Source: Polyporus tsugae (taxonomy: Eukaryota; Basidiomycota; Agaricomycetes; Polyporales; Polyporaceae). From it: a stretch of 64,000 nt of DNA. The stretch is from the NCBI GenBank assembly GCA_024305745.1, contig JAHRBS010000009.1:1054001-1118000 (forward strand), in the 5' to 3' direction. Under the pieces are notes generated by a model. That model did not search any database, was not told where the DNA came from, and saw only the letters and a list, made by a program, of their open reading frames with translations. Position 1 is the first letter of the stretch. The number at the start of each line of letters is the position of its first letter. Made by a program: the position numbers and the translations under genes. This document shows, in pieces, positions 40,586-52,677 of this stretch.

Positions 40586-42112
40586 AATAGTTGGTTTGTT
40601 ACATATCTATTGATATGATTGCAAAGTGAGGCACTTGAAAGACCTCTTGTTTAATGCAACTCCTGATACATATTACTTGAACATTTCAAATAATCTATTA
40701 TGCAGTCCACTATAATGGGGAGCAGTTATTAATGCAACATCAACAGTCTTTATACTGTTTGCCTTAGGACAGTGTAAATGTAGATCAAGAGAAGAAGAAT
40801 ATAATAGTAGTAATAAAAATACACAACTGCTCAATACAAAGCAGCTTATAAAAATCACTACATTGTTGTGCAGGTAATCAATAAATCAACTCAACACAGT
40901 TGAATAAATCAAAAACTAGTGCTAGTAAAAAAAAGTAGTTGAAAAAGGTCTGTTAGTGATATATATACATCAAAATCTTGGCTCAACAGGAAAGACCTGT
41001 ATGATTAACAGTGATAGTGGGTGATAGAAAGCATTTATATAGTTGTATGAGTTGCTTATTTGTCTGCTGGTCCTAGGTCAACTTCTATGATTGTGACATT
41101 AAAAGAAAAACTAGATGAATTTATAGCCATCATCATTAGAATAACATACCAATGAGCATTCATCTTTCGTCGTAAGTGCACCTAAAATGAGGTTTGTATA
41201 TTTTCTCAGCTTATATCTGAGCCAATAAAGCGCTATTAAGATTCATAATTTATTGTCCAAAGCTTTCATCTGCTTTCATATATGTAATATGGCCAGACCA
41301 GAGGTCAAGGTTGAGGTATCTGTCAGTAAAGTGGCCTAGATCTATGAAGTTACCTAGATGTTTCTACCACCTATAGGTGTTGTAGCATATCTCTGTTATA
41401 GAATATCAATATCACCACCAACAATTAAATATGACCAGAAGAGCATATACACTACTAGAAAGCATTACATGATATTATACAACAATCTTATGACAACAAG
41501 TCAAACTTTGGAGCTTTAGCTTGCAGATAATTGTAGATATGTATAGACCATGATCTTTTCATATAAATCTATTTCTTTCAACTAATATACAATGCACATT
41601 ATCTGAATCTACAAAATCTAGTAAATTTGTAGTTCTGGGCCAAGCTGTTTGCAACTTAAACTGGACCGATGTTTAGCCTCATTAACAGTATTAAGAAACC
41701 TTCCAAAGCTGCTTTGAATACAGAGTGTTGAAGTAGTAGCAGAGCTATAAATTTGTTGAACTTAGATATGTGCAGTGCCGCAAAGGTAGGGCACTTGAAG
41801 TATATACCTACGTTGGATGAGCTGAAGGCAGTGAAGTGCTCATGCGGAGAGGTATAAGAATTGAGTGAGATAAGATAACAAAAACAGGCACTGCCATGGT
41901 TCATTTTGATCTAATGGCAGTAACAAATCCTGACCCTAACCCTAAAGCTGTGCTGATGAAGTAAGGAAATTTGTAGTCCAGCATCTAACATTTTGTAGTC
42001 AAAGGCTTTCTGGGTCTGAATGTTTTTTCCCATGTACATCGTTAAGCGTGTCATGGCACTAGCGGGAAGTGCACCTCATTATAAACGATTGATTTCGTTC
42101 CTCATCAATTGT
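40586..42112. other. AT-rich non-coding interval
   Basis: About 1.5 kb with no ORF of note. TGACCCTAACCCTAAA (41931-41946) is the exact reverse complement of 37503-37518. Confidence 0.5.
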
Positions 42113-44496
42113 AACTGTTACCCACTACCGTTGGTATCGGATCTGATGGATCGACTCAAGAAAGCCAAGTACTTCACAAAGCTCGATATTCGCTGGGGGT
42201 ACAACAATGTGCGGGTTAAGGCCGGCGATGAGTGGAAGGCTGCCTTTGTGACCAATTGAGGGCTGTTCGAGCCAAACGTTATGTTGTTTGGGCTAGCCAA
42301 TTCGCCCAGCACCTTCTCTGCGCTCATGAACGACATCTTCAAGGACCTCATCATACTCGGCAAAGTCACTATCTACCTCAACAACATCCTCATATTCACT
42401 GACAGTCTTGAGGAACACTGCACATTGGTGTGCGAGGTCCTGAAACGTCTTAAGGAGAATGACCTGTTCTGCAAGCCGGAGAAGTGCGAATTTGAACAGC
42501 CCAAGGTGGAATATCTCAGTGTACTTGTCTTGGAGAACTGCGTAGAGATGGATCCAGTGAAGGTGAAGGGTATCGCAGATTGGCCTGTCCCTCAGAATGC
42601 CACAGACATACGGAAGTTCCGCGGTTTCGCAAACTTCTATCAGCGGTTCATAAAGGACTTTAGTGCCATCTGCAAACCCTTGGATTGCCTCACGGGCAAT
42701 GTGCCATGGCAATGGGGCGACAAAGAGCAGTCTGCCTTTGATGAGCTCAAGCGTTGCTTCGCCAAAAGCCCTGTCCTGATGATCTATGATCCAGACCGCA
42801 ACACCCGCATCAAAGTCAATGCATCTGGCTTCGCTACGGGCGCGGTTCTGTCTCAGGAGGGGGAAGACAGCAAATGGCACCCCATCGCTTTTCACTCCGA
42901 GTCAATGAACGACGCTGAACGCAACTATGAGATCTACGACAAGGAGATGCTCGCCATCATTCGTGCCCTGCAGGCCTGGTGTCACTATCTCAAGGGTCTC
43001 CCCAGTGTGTTTGAGATCCAGTCGGACCACAAGAACCTCGAGTATTGGTGCACAGCACAGAACCTCACACGCAAGCAGGCACGATGGGCTCTCTATCTGT
43101 CATGATTTGACTTTGTCATCTCGCACAAGCCTGGGACGTCTAATGGTAGGGCCGATGCGCTGTTGAGACGGCCCGATCACCAGCACGAGGATGCAGATGA
43201 CAATCTCAGTCGAGTCTTGTTGCAGCCAGAACATTTCCGAGTACTGGCAGCCAAGAGAGGGCATCTATCGGTGGTTCCAGAGAAGGCACTGCTTTGACAC
43301 ATCCGCGAGTGCGGAGAGCACAAGCAGGAGGTCGTGGAGGCACTCAGTAAACTGGACAAACTTGGACCAGCGCATCTTCAGAATGACTTGGTGGACTGGA
43401 ACAGTGAGCAAGGCCTGCTACTGTATCGAGGCAAAGTCTATGTCCCCAAGGACGACGCGCTGCGCGCTGAGATTGTACGCATCCACCACGACCTCCTGCC
43501 CGCTGGACACCCTGGGCAGTCGAAGACGTTGGAGTTGGTCACACGAAACTACTGGTGGCCGGGCATGGCAAAGTTCATTAAGGATTACAATGCATCTGAT
43601 TCCTTGCACTGAGGAGATCAACACAGAAGGAGCTGCTGACAACTTCATCCGAGAACACTTTCGTCTTCATGGGCTGCCATGGAAGATCATCTCTGATTGT
43701 GGGCCCCAGTTCTCAAGCAAGCTCTTCCGCACCGTACTCAAGGGACTCGGCATAGAAAGCGCAATGTCCACAGCCTACCACCCGCAGACAGATGGGCAAT
43801 CAGAACGATGGAACCAGGAGATAGAGGCGTACCTTTGTATGTTCTGCTCACAGCGCCGCAATGACTGGGTCAAGTGGCTGCTGATTGCAGAGTTTGCCTT
43901 TAACTCGCACCAGCACTCATCAACGGGTTACTCGCTGTTCTACCTCATGTACAGCTACGAACCCCAGTTCCACATTCCGATGTTGCCTACGGTGGTGCCT
44001 GCAGCTGATGAATGCTGGGAGGAGTTGCGACAGGCGCGAGAGGATGCAACTACGGCCTTGACTCTAGCAGCTGAGCGGATGAAGGAGTACTATGATCGGT
44101 ATGTCCGTGACGCTCCAGAGTTCAAGGAAGGCCAGAAGGTGTGGCTCGACGCGAGGAACTTCTGTGTTCCTGGAGTCTCTCGGAAACTGGTGGATCGGTA
44201 CGCTGGCCTGTATCCGGTTGTACGCAAGGTGGGCAATCTGGCTTATGAACTCAGACTCCCCAAGGACCTTGTAATCCACCCCGTATTCCACGTTTCTCTC
44301 CTGCTTCCCCACAAGGAGAGTCGACTCCCCGGTCATCACCCGGCAGAGCCAGCGGCAATTGAGGTGGAGGGGGAGGAAGAGCACAAAGTGGAGGAAGTTT
44401 TGGAGTCGCGGCAGTATGGGCGGTAGAAGAAACTGCAGTACCTCGTACACTGGAAGGGTTGGGGCCCTGAACACGACAGCTGGGAGGATGCGGTAG
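42113..44496 (+). pseudogene. Gypsy G3: 3' half of a family-G pol (RT to chromodomain)
   Basis: Begins with '[20 protein letters not shown]' of the RT. In-frame stops: TGA 42257-42259 (shared with G1 and G4), TGA near 43105 and TGA near 43296 (both shared with G4). YLNN replaces YxDD at 42374-42385. About 180 bp are missing from the integrase near 43588, removing the zinc-finger cysteines and the first catalytic Asp. After 'IISDCGPQF' the frame runs to a stop in the chromodomain near 44425 and is then cut by a copia LTR at 44497. No 3' LTR remains. Confidence 0.9.
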
Positions 44497-44923
44497 TGTT
44501 GGCTGCAGTGCGCCTCAGAGTGGTCACAATGGCCTAAGTCGAGCTCTAAGAGGTCTATCATTAACAGGAAACTAAAGTACTCACCTAAGTCGAGCTCTAA
44601 GAGGTCTAAGGACAACAGAGCTCGACAGAGGCGAGGTGACAGCGCGCTGAGCACGTGCTAGGTAGCTTACATGATCCTACACAAACTGGCACCGTTCTGG
44701 CGCCAAAAGGACGAGAAATGCCTAAGGTAGAGTGCACTCTAGAGATAGGATCAGATCTACACTAAACCGAGTCATTGAGTAAGAGTATGGTATATCTCTA
44801 TGAGAACGCAGAATCTAGTGATGTGGGAAATACCAGAGGGTAGGGTACAGTATGTAGTATGTATGGTGCGAGGCGGGACTTGGCGCGGTCAAACGAGCGC
44901 GTGCTACAGCACCGACTTCAACA
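44497..44923 (-). repeat. Copia C2 LTR (minus), between G3 and Gb
   Basis: 427 bp TGTTGGCTGCAG…CTTCAACA. The flanks (GGTAG and CACAG) do not match. It cuts about 60 bp from the outer end of the Gb 3' LTR. Probably the 3' LTR of the minus-strand copia whose 5' LTR and gag are at 51854-53094. Confidence 0.85.
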
Positions 44924-45280
44924 CACAGAGGGCGGCAACAGAAGTAGAGGATAGATTGGCCTAGACTAGAAGGCAGAGGATGACAGGGGCTGTTAAGCTG
45001 CCTACAGATGATGGGGGAATGAACAAGAGACAGAATCTAAGGTCTCTGAGCCCACATCACAGCCCTTATATACTATACATGACAGGTTCACAGACCACCT
45101 GGCTTCAGGGCAGGCTTGGGTACCGATGGCAGGTGAGCCAGTCCAAAAGGAGAACAAAGAGGTAAGTACTATTATATAATGATGACCAGTGTCCAGGCTA
45201 GAGTCCGGAAATGGGTGAACCTGGGGTTAGGGTTGGTGGCTGTGACTGTGGTACCAAACGTGGCGTGAAAAACTGTGACA
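44924..45280 (-). repeat. 3' LTR of Gb, truncated
   Basis: About 357 of roughly 420 bp remain; the outer end is replaced by the C2 LTR. Confidence 0.88.
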
Positions 45281-45291
45281 CTACCCCCTCC

Positions 45292-48200
45292 TCAAGGCTG
45301 AGCTCCAGCGAAGCAATCGTACCAAACTTGACGATTAAACTGAGCTTGTACCAGCCATGGATTAGTGAGGGATATTGGTTGGACAGCGTCAGGGTGCGAG
45401 GTGTGGAATTCATCGAGTAGTTCTTTGCAGTGCTTGACATTCCGTACTGGTTCCCAAGTGGCTTCGCTGATATCGTATCCAACCCATTTCACAAGATATC
45501 AGACATATCCGTAGTGGGTCTTAGAGTCGAGGATCTTTTTGACCTCAAACTCGTCATGTCCTTCCACCTCTATGGCTGGTGGTTTCAACGGGTTACGGTT
45601 GCCAATCTCGTCCTCGTGGTAGGGGATGAGTTTGGAAGCATGGAAGACAGGGTGGACCTTGTTTGTGGCTGGGAGTTGTAGACAGAAATCGACCGGCCCA
45701 ACTTAGTCGACAATTTTGTAGGGCCCATAGTTCTTTGCAGATAACTTTGCTGATGACTGTTTGATCCTGAGGTCCCTTCCTTTGAGAAGGACTTTGTCCC
45801 CAACCTTGAATGGCACTTCACTCTTATGTTTGTCATAGTACCACTTCATCCGTTCTGCAGCGAGGGTTAGGGATGCTTGGGCCTGTTCCCGGGCTTCCGT
45901 TTGGTACTGGAAGATGTCTTCGAGGGTCGGAAAACCTAGTTCTCCCTGTACATCTGGGGCCATCTTGGGGTGGTATCCGTATTCCATAAAGAAGGGTGAT
46001 AAGCCGGTAGACTCGTGTGCGGCATTGTTGTAGGAAAACTCCGCAGTGGATAGAAGGGAGGCCCAATCATCTGGGTGGTGTTCGGTGAAGATCCATAGGT
46101 ACTGTTCCAATGACTGGTTGACTTGTTCTGTCTGACCATCAGTTTGGGGATGGTAGGCTGTTGACATAGAGGCTTGGATGCCCAACTTCCCACAAAACTC
46201 CTTGAAGAGTGCACTGGCAAACTGTGTTCCTCGATCTGAAATGATCTGTCGGGGTAGGCCATGATGTTTGAGTATATGCTCGTAGACAAGCTCTGCTGCA
46301 TCTGAGGCTGAGAAGTGGTTGTCACATGCGAAGAAGTGGGCTCGCTTGGTCAGCCTGTCTACTACTACTGCAAGGGCTGTATAAACGTTGCCGTGTTTGT
46401 CACAGGACTCGGGTAGCTGGGTGATGAGGTCAATGCTCCAGATTTCCCACGGTCCAGCCGGGACTTCGTTTGGCTGCAGTAGTCCGAAGGGAGGGTTGCG
46501 TGAGGCTTTGTTACATTGGCATGTATCGCACCCCTTGACATACTTCTTGACATCGACTGATATTCCAGGCCACCAGTAGTTGTGGCTGATAAGTTCCTGG
46601 GTCTTCCATCGGCCAGGGTGCCCAGCGAGTGTGGTGTCATGGTGGAGTTTGAGCAGCTCGAGTCGTAGTTCCTGGTCCTTTGGGACATAGACCTTTCCCC
46701 GATAGAGCAGGAGACCGTTCTCGAAGTTCCATTCTTGCAGTGGTTTTCCAAACTCCCGAGGGCCGCTATTGAGCAGTGCCTTGTAATCCTTGGTCATTGT
46801 GTCATCTTCGAGTGCCTTCTTGATCTTGTCCAGTAGTTGCTTGTCGTCAACTTCAGAGGCGTGGGCGGTTTGCATGGCTTTGATGGCAAAAAACTCCGGC
46901 TTCAGCAGTGTTCGACCATCATTGTCGCTGCTTACCCCCTCCTCATGATCTGGCCTCCTGGACAGAGGGTCGGCACGAAGCATTGTCTTGCCGGGTCGGT
47001 GTCGTAGGTTGAAGTTGAAACGGGAAAGAAACAAACTCCAGCGAGCTTGGCGACAAGTGAGTTTTTGGGCCTGCCGGAAATAGGTGAGGTTAAGGTGGTC
47101 CGACCAGATCTCGACCGGTTCAGGGTGTCCCTCCAGGTAGTGGCGATATTCCTCCAAAGCACGTATGATGGCCAGTAACTCCTTGTCATAGATCTCATAG
47201 TTGCGTTCATGCTCATTCAAGGACTTGGAGTAAAACACGACTGGGTGCCATAGTTTATCTTCGCCCAACTGTTCCAGTACTGCCCCTGTGGTGAAGTCAG
47301 ATGAGTCTGTTTCCAGGCGGAAAGGTGCAGTGTCATTGGGGATTTGGAGGATCAGAGCAGTGGTGAAGGCGGTCTTGAGGCTCTGGAAGGTGTTTTCTTG
47401 ATCTTCTCCCCACTGCCAAGATGCGTCCTTGCAGGTGAGAACTGTGAGCGGGCGAGCTATCTTTGAGAAGTCCTTGATGAAACGTCAGTAGAAGTTGGCA
47501 AGGCCGAGGAAAGCCTATACATGCTTGACTTTGGTAGGTGTCGGCCAGTTCTTTACACCTTCAACCTTGGCTGGGTCCATTGTGATGGAGTCCTTCAAGA
47601 TGATCAGCCCAAGGAATTCAACCGACTGTTGTTCAAACTTGCACTTCTCAGGCTTAATGAAGAGATCATTTGCCCGTAGTTTCTGGAGTACTTGTTCCGT
47701 GAGTTGCTGGTGAAGTGTGAGGTCATCTGTGAAGATGAGAATATCGTCGATGTAAACTACGTGTCCCGTAGCAATCTTCTCCTTGAGGATCTCATTCATC
47801 ATAGCCTGGAAGGTGCTTGGGGCATTGCAAAGACCAAAAGTCATCACCGTTGGCTCGTACAGACCACGGTGAGTGATAAACGCTGCCTTCTCTTCATCTC
47901 CTTCCTGTATACAAACATTATTGTACCCCCACCTCAGGTCCAGCGAGGTGAAGATTGATGACTGAGATAAACGGTCGATAAGGTCCGGGATTCGTGGTAT
48001 AGGGAACTTGTCCTTCTTGGTGACAGCATTGAGAGTGCGGTAGTCCTGTACCAGTCGCAGGCTGCCATCCTTTTTCTTGACAAAGAATACAGGAGCGGCA
48101 GCTGGGCTCTTTGACCTTCGGATATATCCCTTAGCTTCCTGTTCATTGATCCATCCATCGAGGGAGTTCCGTTCCTGGGGGTTGAGTGGGTAAAGCTTTG

Positions 48201-48954
48201 CTGGCTTTGGCAGTGTTGCTCCTTCCACAAACCCGATGGGGTGGTCATAGGGCTTGCGAGTTGGCATCTGCTCTGAAGCTATCTTGGAAAACACGTCACC
48301 GTACTGATGATAGTGGGTGGGCACATGATTAGACCAGTAGTCCTTGTCTTGGCTTCCTGGCACTGGTGTTCCTTCCTTCTTCTCCTCAATCCGTGTTCGC
48401 AGAGCGCAGGCATCAGGGTCATCAGAAAACTGCATCTAATGTACAAACTGTTCGGTACTGTCCCAGGGCTCGTGGTCTAGCTGACCGTAGGTGTCTCGTG
48501 CAAACTCCTCTAGTTGGGGCTCCTCCACCATCCTGATTTCTTCGTCCTGTACCGAAACTGGGCTGGGTAGACAGGTGTGCGGGCAGCGTGTAAACTTTAC
48601 TTGACCCGCCTTCCAATCGACTTCTGAGTTGTGTTCCCGGAGGAAAGTCATGCCAATAATGATATCCCGGTTTCCTATATCTGTGACCAGAAAGGACTGC
48701 CAACTAGTGTGGTTGTCGATTGTGACAAGACACCGGACATAGTGCGTGATCAGACCCTTCTTGTTCTCCGTTGCATCAGCATTGAACACTTGTATCTCTC
48801 GTGAGAGGCGTCGTAATTCCAGGCCATGTTCCTGAACAAAACGATAGTGTGCAAAACTCGAATAGGCTCCACAATCTAGGAGCCCTTCTGACTGGATTTC
48901 ACGTATTCCTTGCCTGAGGGTGAGTTTTAAATCGAGTGACTGTTGCTGTCTGCA
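45292..48954 (-). pseudogene. Pol of Gb: protease, RT, RNase H, integrase, chromodomain
   Basis: One minus-strand frame with several stops (TAG 48436-48438, TAG near 47515, TGA near 47485, TAG near 45703, TGA near 45495). Protease reads 'LLDCGAYSSFAHYRF', DCGA in place of DSGA. RT has 'FFVKKKDGSLRLVQDYRTLN' and a normal 'VVYIDDILIF'. RNase H is 'TDSSDFTTGAVLEQ'. Integrase has HHCC ('LHHDTTLAGHPGRWKTQEL', 'CDTCQCNK'), 'WSIDLITQLP', 'IISDRGTQFAS' and 'TEQVNQSLEQ'. Chromodomain is '[18 protein letters not shown]'. At least three stops fall where CAG or CGA is expected. Unlike family G the RT active site survives. Confidence 0.9.
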
Positions 48955-49055
48955 TGATGAAGCGAGATATACATAGTTCGATTTAGGTACAAATGATTAC
49001 TCTAGGTGGTTTACGTTACTAGTACATATGGATCAGATGTTATGGCCAGTCCCCG

Positions 49056-50654
49056 TTACATCCGCTGGAGAAAATCCTGCTCGTTGGTCTCGACAATCCG
49101 TGCAGTGGTTTCCTGATGCTCTTGCTTGCTCCTGAGTTCAAACTCCTTGAGTGCGTTGACAACAAACTCCATTCAGTCCTGGTCTTTGGTCTTGGCTTCT
49201 TCCTTGACGGCCCGTATCTTGGTTGGTGCAACATCCTTGCTCTTGAAGTTGGGGAGCTTGTAGTACCCCTTATATACCGGGTTACGACACTTGGTGCCAG
49301 ACTTGTATGGGTGTTTGCCACACCAGAAGCACATCTTCTTGGCTAGCCAGTCCTCTTGTTCCTTGGAGAGCTTCTCTGGCTTGCGCATTGCATCGATGTC
49401 CATGGCATCGGGATCTCTGGCAGCTCTTGAAGAGAAGGTGGCCTTGTGGTACTTGTTCCCTTGGTAGTCCATCTCGATCCCGAGTACCCAATCCAGGAAG
49501 TTCTCCCACTTTGTGGGGACTGTAAACGGTGACAAGGAGCGGTGGGTGATCATAGTGGTACGGAGATCGCCCTTGCACTGAGCGTCAATACGATGAATGA
49601 GCTCCACATCAGAGTAACCAGACTTGATGGCAAAATGGCGGAAGTTCTCCGCAAACAAGGCGAGGGACGAGTGGGACTTGGCACACAGTTCCTCCAAAGA
49701 TTGTTGAGCGGACTTCTCTGGTGCTAGTTCCCGGTATCCGCTCTTGAGCCGGTCGACGAAACTGGTCTAGGTGCCAAGGTAGGTGTTGTCTGCAGCTTTT
49801 TGGGCATAGTCATCTATGTACGACTGGGCTCCTCCTTCCAAGAACAATAAAGCGGTGGTGATCTTGTCATCGTCCATCGTGATGTTCTGGTACCGGAACC
49901 AAATGCCAAGTTTCTGGAACCATTGCTCCACCGTAATATCCGGGGTTTTGCCTTTAAACTTGGGAGGGTCCGCGATTCTAGGCCGGTGGGTGTTGTGTGA
50001 TGGGATGGTTGCTGGGGCCGTGCAGATAGGTGCCGTGGTTGGGTGAGCAATGAGGGAAGCAACTTGCGTTTTCAGTTCCTTGATCGCCTCAACGAGCATC
50101 ATAGTGTTGGTGTTGAGGATGTCCATCTCCGTTTTGAGGACTTCCCTCTCGGCCTTGAGCGTATCATTCTCCGTTTCCAAGTCACGACAGCGGGACTCCA
50201 GGTCGTCCATGGCTTCGTGGAAATTTGTGTGGGTGACACACCTTTTCTGCTGGGCTTGGAGTTCGTGGATGTCGACGGCGGTTGAGTTCCGGTGTTCGTA
50301 CATTTTGTTCCCTAACTGGTTGTAAGCTCCTATGATGTCTTGCCTGATCATATCGTTCATTACGGCTAGGATCCAGTCGATGTACTCGGTGTCTATTTCG
50401 TAGTGTGTCCCAGATGCTCGGACTGCCTCTGCGAGCATGTTGTATGGTTTACCCTGAAACATCCAGCTTGTTGGAGTCTGTATAGGTTCAAGGGTTGGTG
50501 TTGGTGATGGCGGGCGTGTGGGGTGTTGTGAGGTTGGCCGGGGGGTTGTTTCCGTTTCAAGCGGATTGTTTCCTCCGCTGGGTGGTGTGTGCGGTTCCTC
50601 GGGCCCAAAGGCATCCGTTGAGAGAACTTCAAAGTGAGACATAATGTATTTCAA
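49056..50654 (-). pseudogene. Gag of Gb
   Basis: Starts ATG 50654. The N-terminal 150 residues are Pro/Thr-rich. A coiled coil (about 150-220, 'DLESRCRDLETENDTLKAER') is followed by a gag domain ('ITVEQWFQKLGIWFRYQNI'). TAG at about 49768 (expected CAG) interrupts it, then the gag domain continues with zinc-binding 'CFWCGKHPYKSGTKC'. TGA 49171-49173 precedes a 37-residue tail ending TAA 49058-49056. Forms particles by family knowledge. No frameshift site to pol was identified; pol begins after about 100 bp. Confidence 0.82.
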
Positions 50655-50684
50655 ACTCTGGGGTGTTCTATGCCAAAAGGAAAA

Positions 50685-51239
50685 CTACAAGACAATCCAG
50701 TCTAAGTACCCAAACTTGTCTAGCTCAATAATTGCATTTGCTATTCTAGGGAAACATTGTCCTAAACCTGAAAACTTTATCTTTCCAAACTCCTTGCAGA
50801 ACCAGTCGATGCTCTGTTGTTGACTGTGGGTCCAGTTGGGTCCGCTGTGGTTGATATTGTCACTGATCCACTCGAGTTGGTCGCCGATGTGTTGGATGGC
50901 TAGACGATGGCCATGCGGAAGGTCGTCGAGTAGCACCTTGCGGTCGAAGACAGCTTGGAGGCGCTTGAGGACAGTGTGGGCCTTGGTCTCGATGATAGCG
51001 AGGTTGTCGTTGATGTCGGTGCAGGTGAAAGCTGGGAGTGGTGCAGCAGAGATGCGGCACGCAAGGGGAATAGGTAGTGGTAGGACAGGGGTTGGTAGTG
51101 TGGGTGTGGGTGCCTGGATGCGGGGTGTGTTGGGCAAAGGTCGGGCGTAGGGGACAGATTGAGGCAGAGCCTTGTGACGAGGGATCAGAGGTGCGTGCTC
51201 CCGAAGGCGGTAGTGAAGGCAATCCTCAGCAGAGTCCAC
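50685..51239 (-). CDS. Extra ORF upstream of gag in Gb
   Basis: 184 codons, Pro-rich in the first third, helical in the rest ('DDLPHGHRLAIQHIGDQLEW', 'WFCKEFGKIKFSGLGQCF'). It ends 30 bp before gag. No motif recognised. It may be a separate leader protein or a Gag N-terminal piece cut off by a stop (TAG). Confidence 0.5.
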   Translation of the reverse strand: MDSAEDCLHYRLREHAPLIPRHKALPQSVPYARPLPNTPRIQAPTPTLPTPVLPLPIPLACRISAAPLPAFTCTDINDNLAIIETKAHTVLKRLQAVFDRKVLLDDLPHGHRLAIQHIGDQLEWISDNINHSGPNWTHSQQQSIDWFCKEFGKIKFSGLGQCFPRIANAIIELDKFGYLDWIVL

Positions 51240-51435
51240 AAGTACACAGGATATTTGGTCCTGAACTGGGAGATGACTGTGCCTCTTGAAGTGGCGATGG
51301 GTAAACTCCTGGAGGTCTTGCTCCTTGGAGGGAATGAGGGATGATAAACGTGTATAAAACTCCTAGGGGGAAGAGAGACGGCTGGCTAGTGACTTGGGCA
51401 CTGAACCAGGGGCCTAGGTGTGAGATTCTGTCTAA

Positions 51436-51853
51436 TGTCACAGCCGAATAACTGTGCCACAAAACAAACAAAAGGGGGGGCTCACTGATGGAGACACACA
51501 GAGGGTGGCAACAGATGTAGAGGATAGATTGGCCTAGACTAGAAGGCAGAGGATGGCAGGGGCTGTTAAGCTGCCTACAGATGATGGGGGAATGAACAAG
51601 AGACAGAATCTAAGGTCTCTGAGCCCACATTGCAGCCCTTATATACTATACATGACAGGTGCACAGACCACCTGGCTTCAGGGCAGGCTTGGGTACTGAT
51701 GGCAGGTGAGCCAGTCCAAAAGGAGAACAAAGAGGTAAGTACTATTACATAATGATGACCAGTGGCCAGGCTAGAGTCCGGAAATGGGTGAACCTGGGGT
51801 TAGGGTTGGTGGCTGTGACTGTGGTACCAAACGTGGCACAAAAAACCGTGACA
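51436..51853 (-). repeat. 5' LTR of Gb
   Basis: 418 bp, matches the solo LTR at 3822-4243. Contains GGGTTAGGGTT, telomere-like, near 51800. Confidence 0.9.
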
Positions 51854-52479
51854 CCAGGCTGGTTTTTGAGTGCAATGAACATCTCCTGGAGCTTGTCCAG
51901 CATCAGGGAGTCGTCGAGGAGCAGGGTCTGGTGCAGGGAGGTGTATTCCACAGGCAGAGCATGGATGAGGGCCATGAGGATGAGCTCGTCATTGAGCTGG
52001 GTGATGGAGAAGGTGGCAGGACGAAGGGCCTTCTTGTCTGACTTGAGCTGGACTGCTCGCATCGACAGGGATGACAGGGACTCGTCCTCACTCTTGCAGA
52101 GGCTCAGGAGCGCGTTGTAGGTGTTAAACCTCGTACCTGGTCGCTTCTGCATGTGCACAGACTCCAGCTTCACCCACATGGCAACAGGATCGTCCCTGAT
52201 GGCCTCCAGGTGCATCTGCTGCTCCCTCTCCACACAACTCCATAACTCCCCAGCTGCCAAATCCACCCTGTTGTCGAAATCGCGCAAATCATGTCGTTCT
52301 CCAGCATCCAGGGGTGCGACGAAGGCAGGCCTGGTCTCAGTACCCTGGATGATGCGCAGGGCACCGAGGATGCGAAGCCTGGCCTCCATGTCGAGTCGCC
52401 ATTGCTGGTAGTTGCGATTGGAGAGCTTGGGGAAGGTTGCAGCGGGTGGCGCCATGGTGGAGGGGTGGTGACGTGGCAC
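51854..52479 (-). pseudogene. N-terminal Gag fragment of a minus-strand copia C2
   Basis: Reads from ATG 52479 (or 52455, 'MAPPAATFPKLSNRNYQQWR') through a UBN2-type gag domain to '…LKNQPG', where the Gb LTR begins. Residues about 58-208 duplicate the start of the plus-strand copy at 53095. Confidence 0.88.
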
Positions 52480-52663
52480 GCGACGAGTGAGCGAAACGAC
52501 GAAGCGAGGGGACGAAAACTGAGTGCAGGGGCAAGGAAAGATGGAAAGAGGGTCCCAGAGCGAAGATTGAGAGAAGCAGAGGATGCAGAGATGGAAGGGA
52601 GGCTAGGGGAGGCTGTAGAGCGACTGGACAGGCAGGGATGGACGTCTTGAGGCGGTCAGAGCG

Positions 52664-52677
52664 CAGGGCTCATAACC
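52664..52677 (-). other. Primer binding site of copia C2 (half-tRNA type)
   Basis: GGTTATGAGCCCTG directly abuts the LTR end (…AACA) on the minus strand and matches the anticodon arm of initiator tRNA-Met, as in C1. Confidence 0.65.

Larger units (their letters stand above)
28705..42112. mobile_element. 13.4-kb AT-rich block inserted in a gypsy RT gene
   Basis: The gypsy sequence stops at …ATTAAGAACT and resumes as AACTGTTACCC, so AACT may be a 4-bp duplication. The block is visibly more AT-rich than its flanks. It holds a tRNA-like sequence, PIF1-helicase pieces with a cysteine-protease-like domain, a Lys-rich gene, a copia element and an unknown five-exon gene. I found no terminal inverted repeats and no Helitron-type ends, so its own mobility is inferred only from the clean split of the gypsy frame. 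It may be composite. Confidence 0.6.
44924..51853 (-). mobile_element. Gypsy element Gb (second family), inactivated
   Basis: 5' LTR 51436-51853 (418 bp, TGTCAC…GTGACA), 3' LTR 44924-45280 (truncated), extra ORF, gag, pol and chromodomain on the minus strand. The polypurine tract GAGGAGGGGGTAG precedes the 3' LTR. Inserted in the gag of a minus-strand copia C2. Confidence 0.9.

Noticed and set aside
28705..42112. Helitron as the inserted block
   Set aside because: The PIF1-like helicase suggests it, but there is no TC start, no CTRR end with hairpin, and the insertion site is AACT rather than A|T. No Rep domain was seen.
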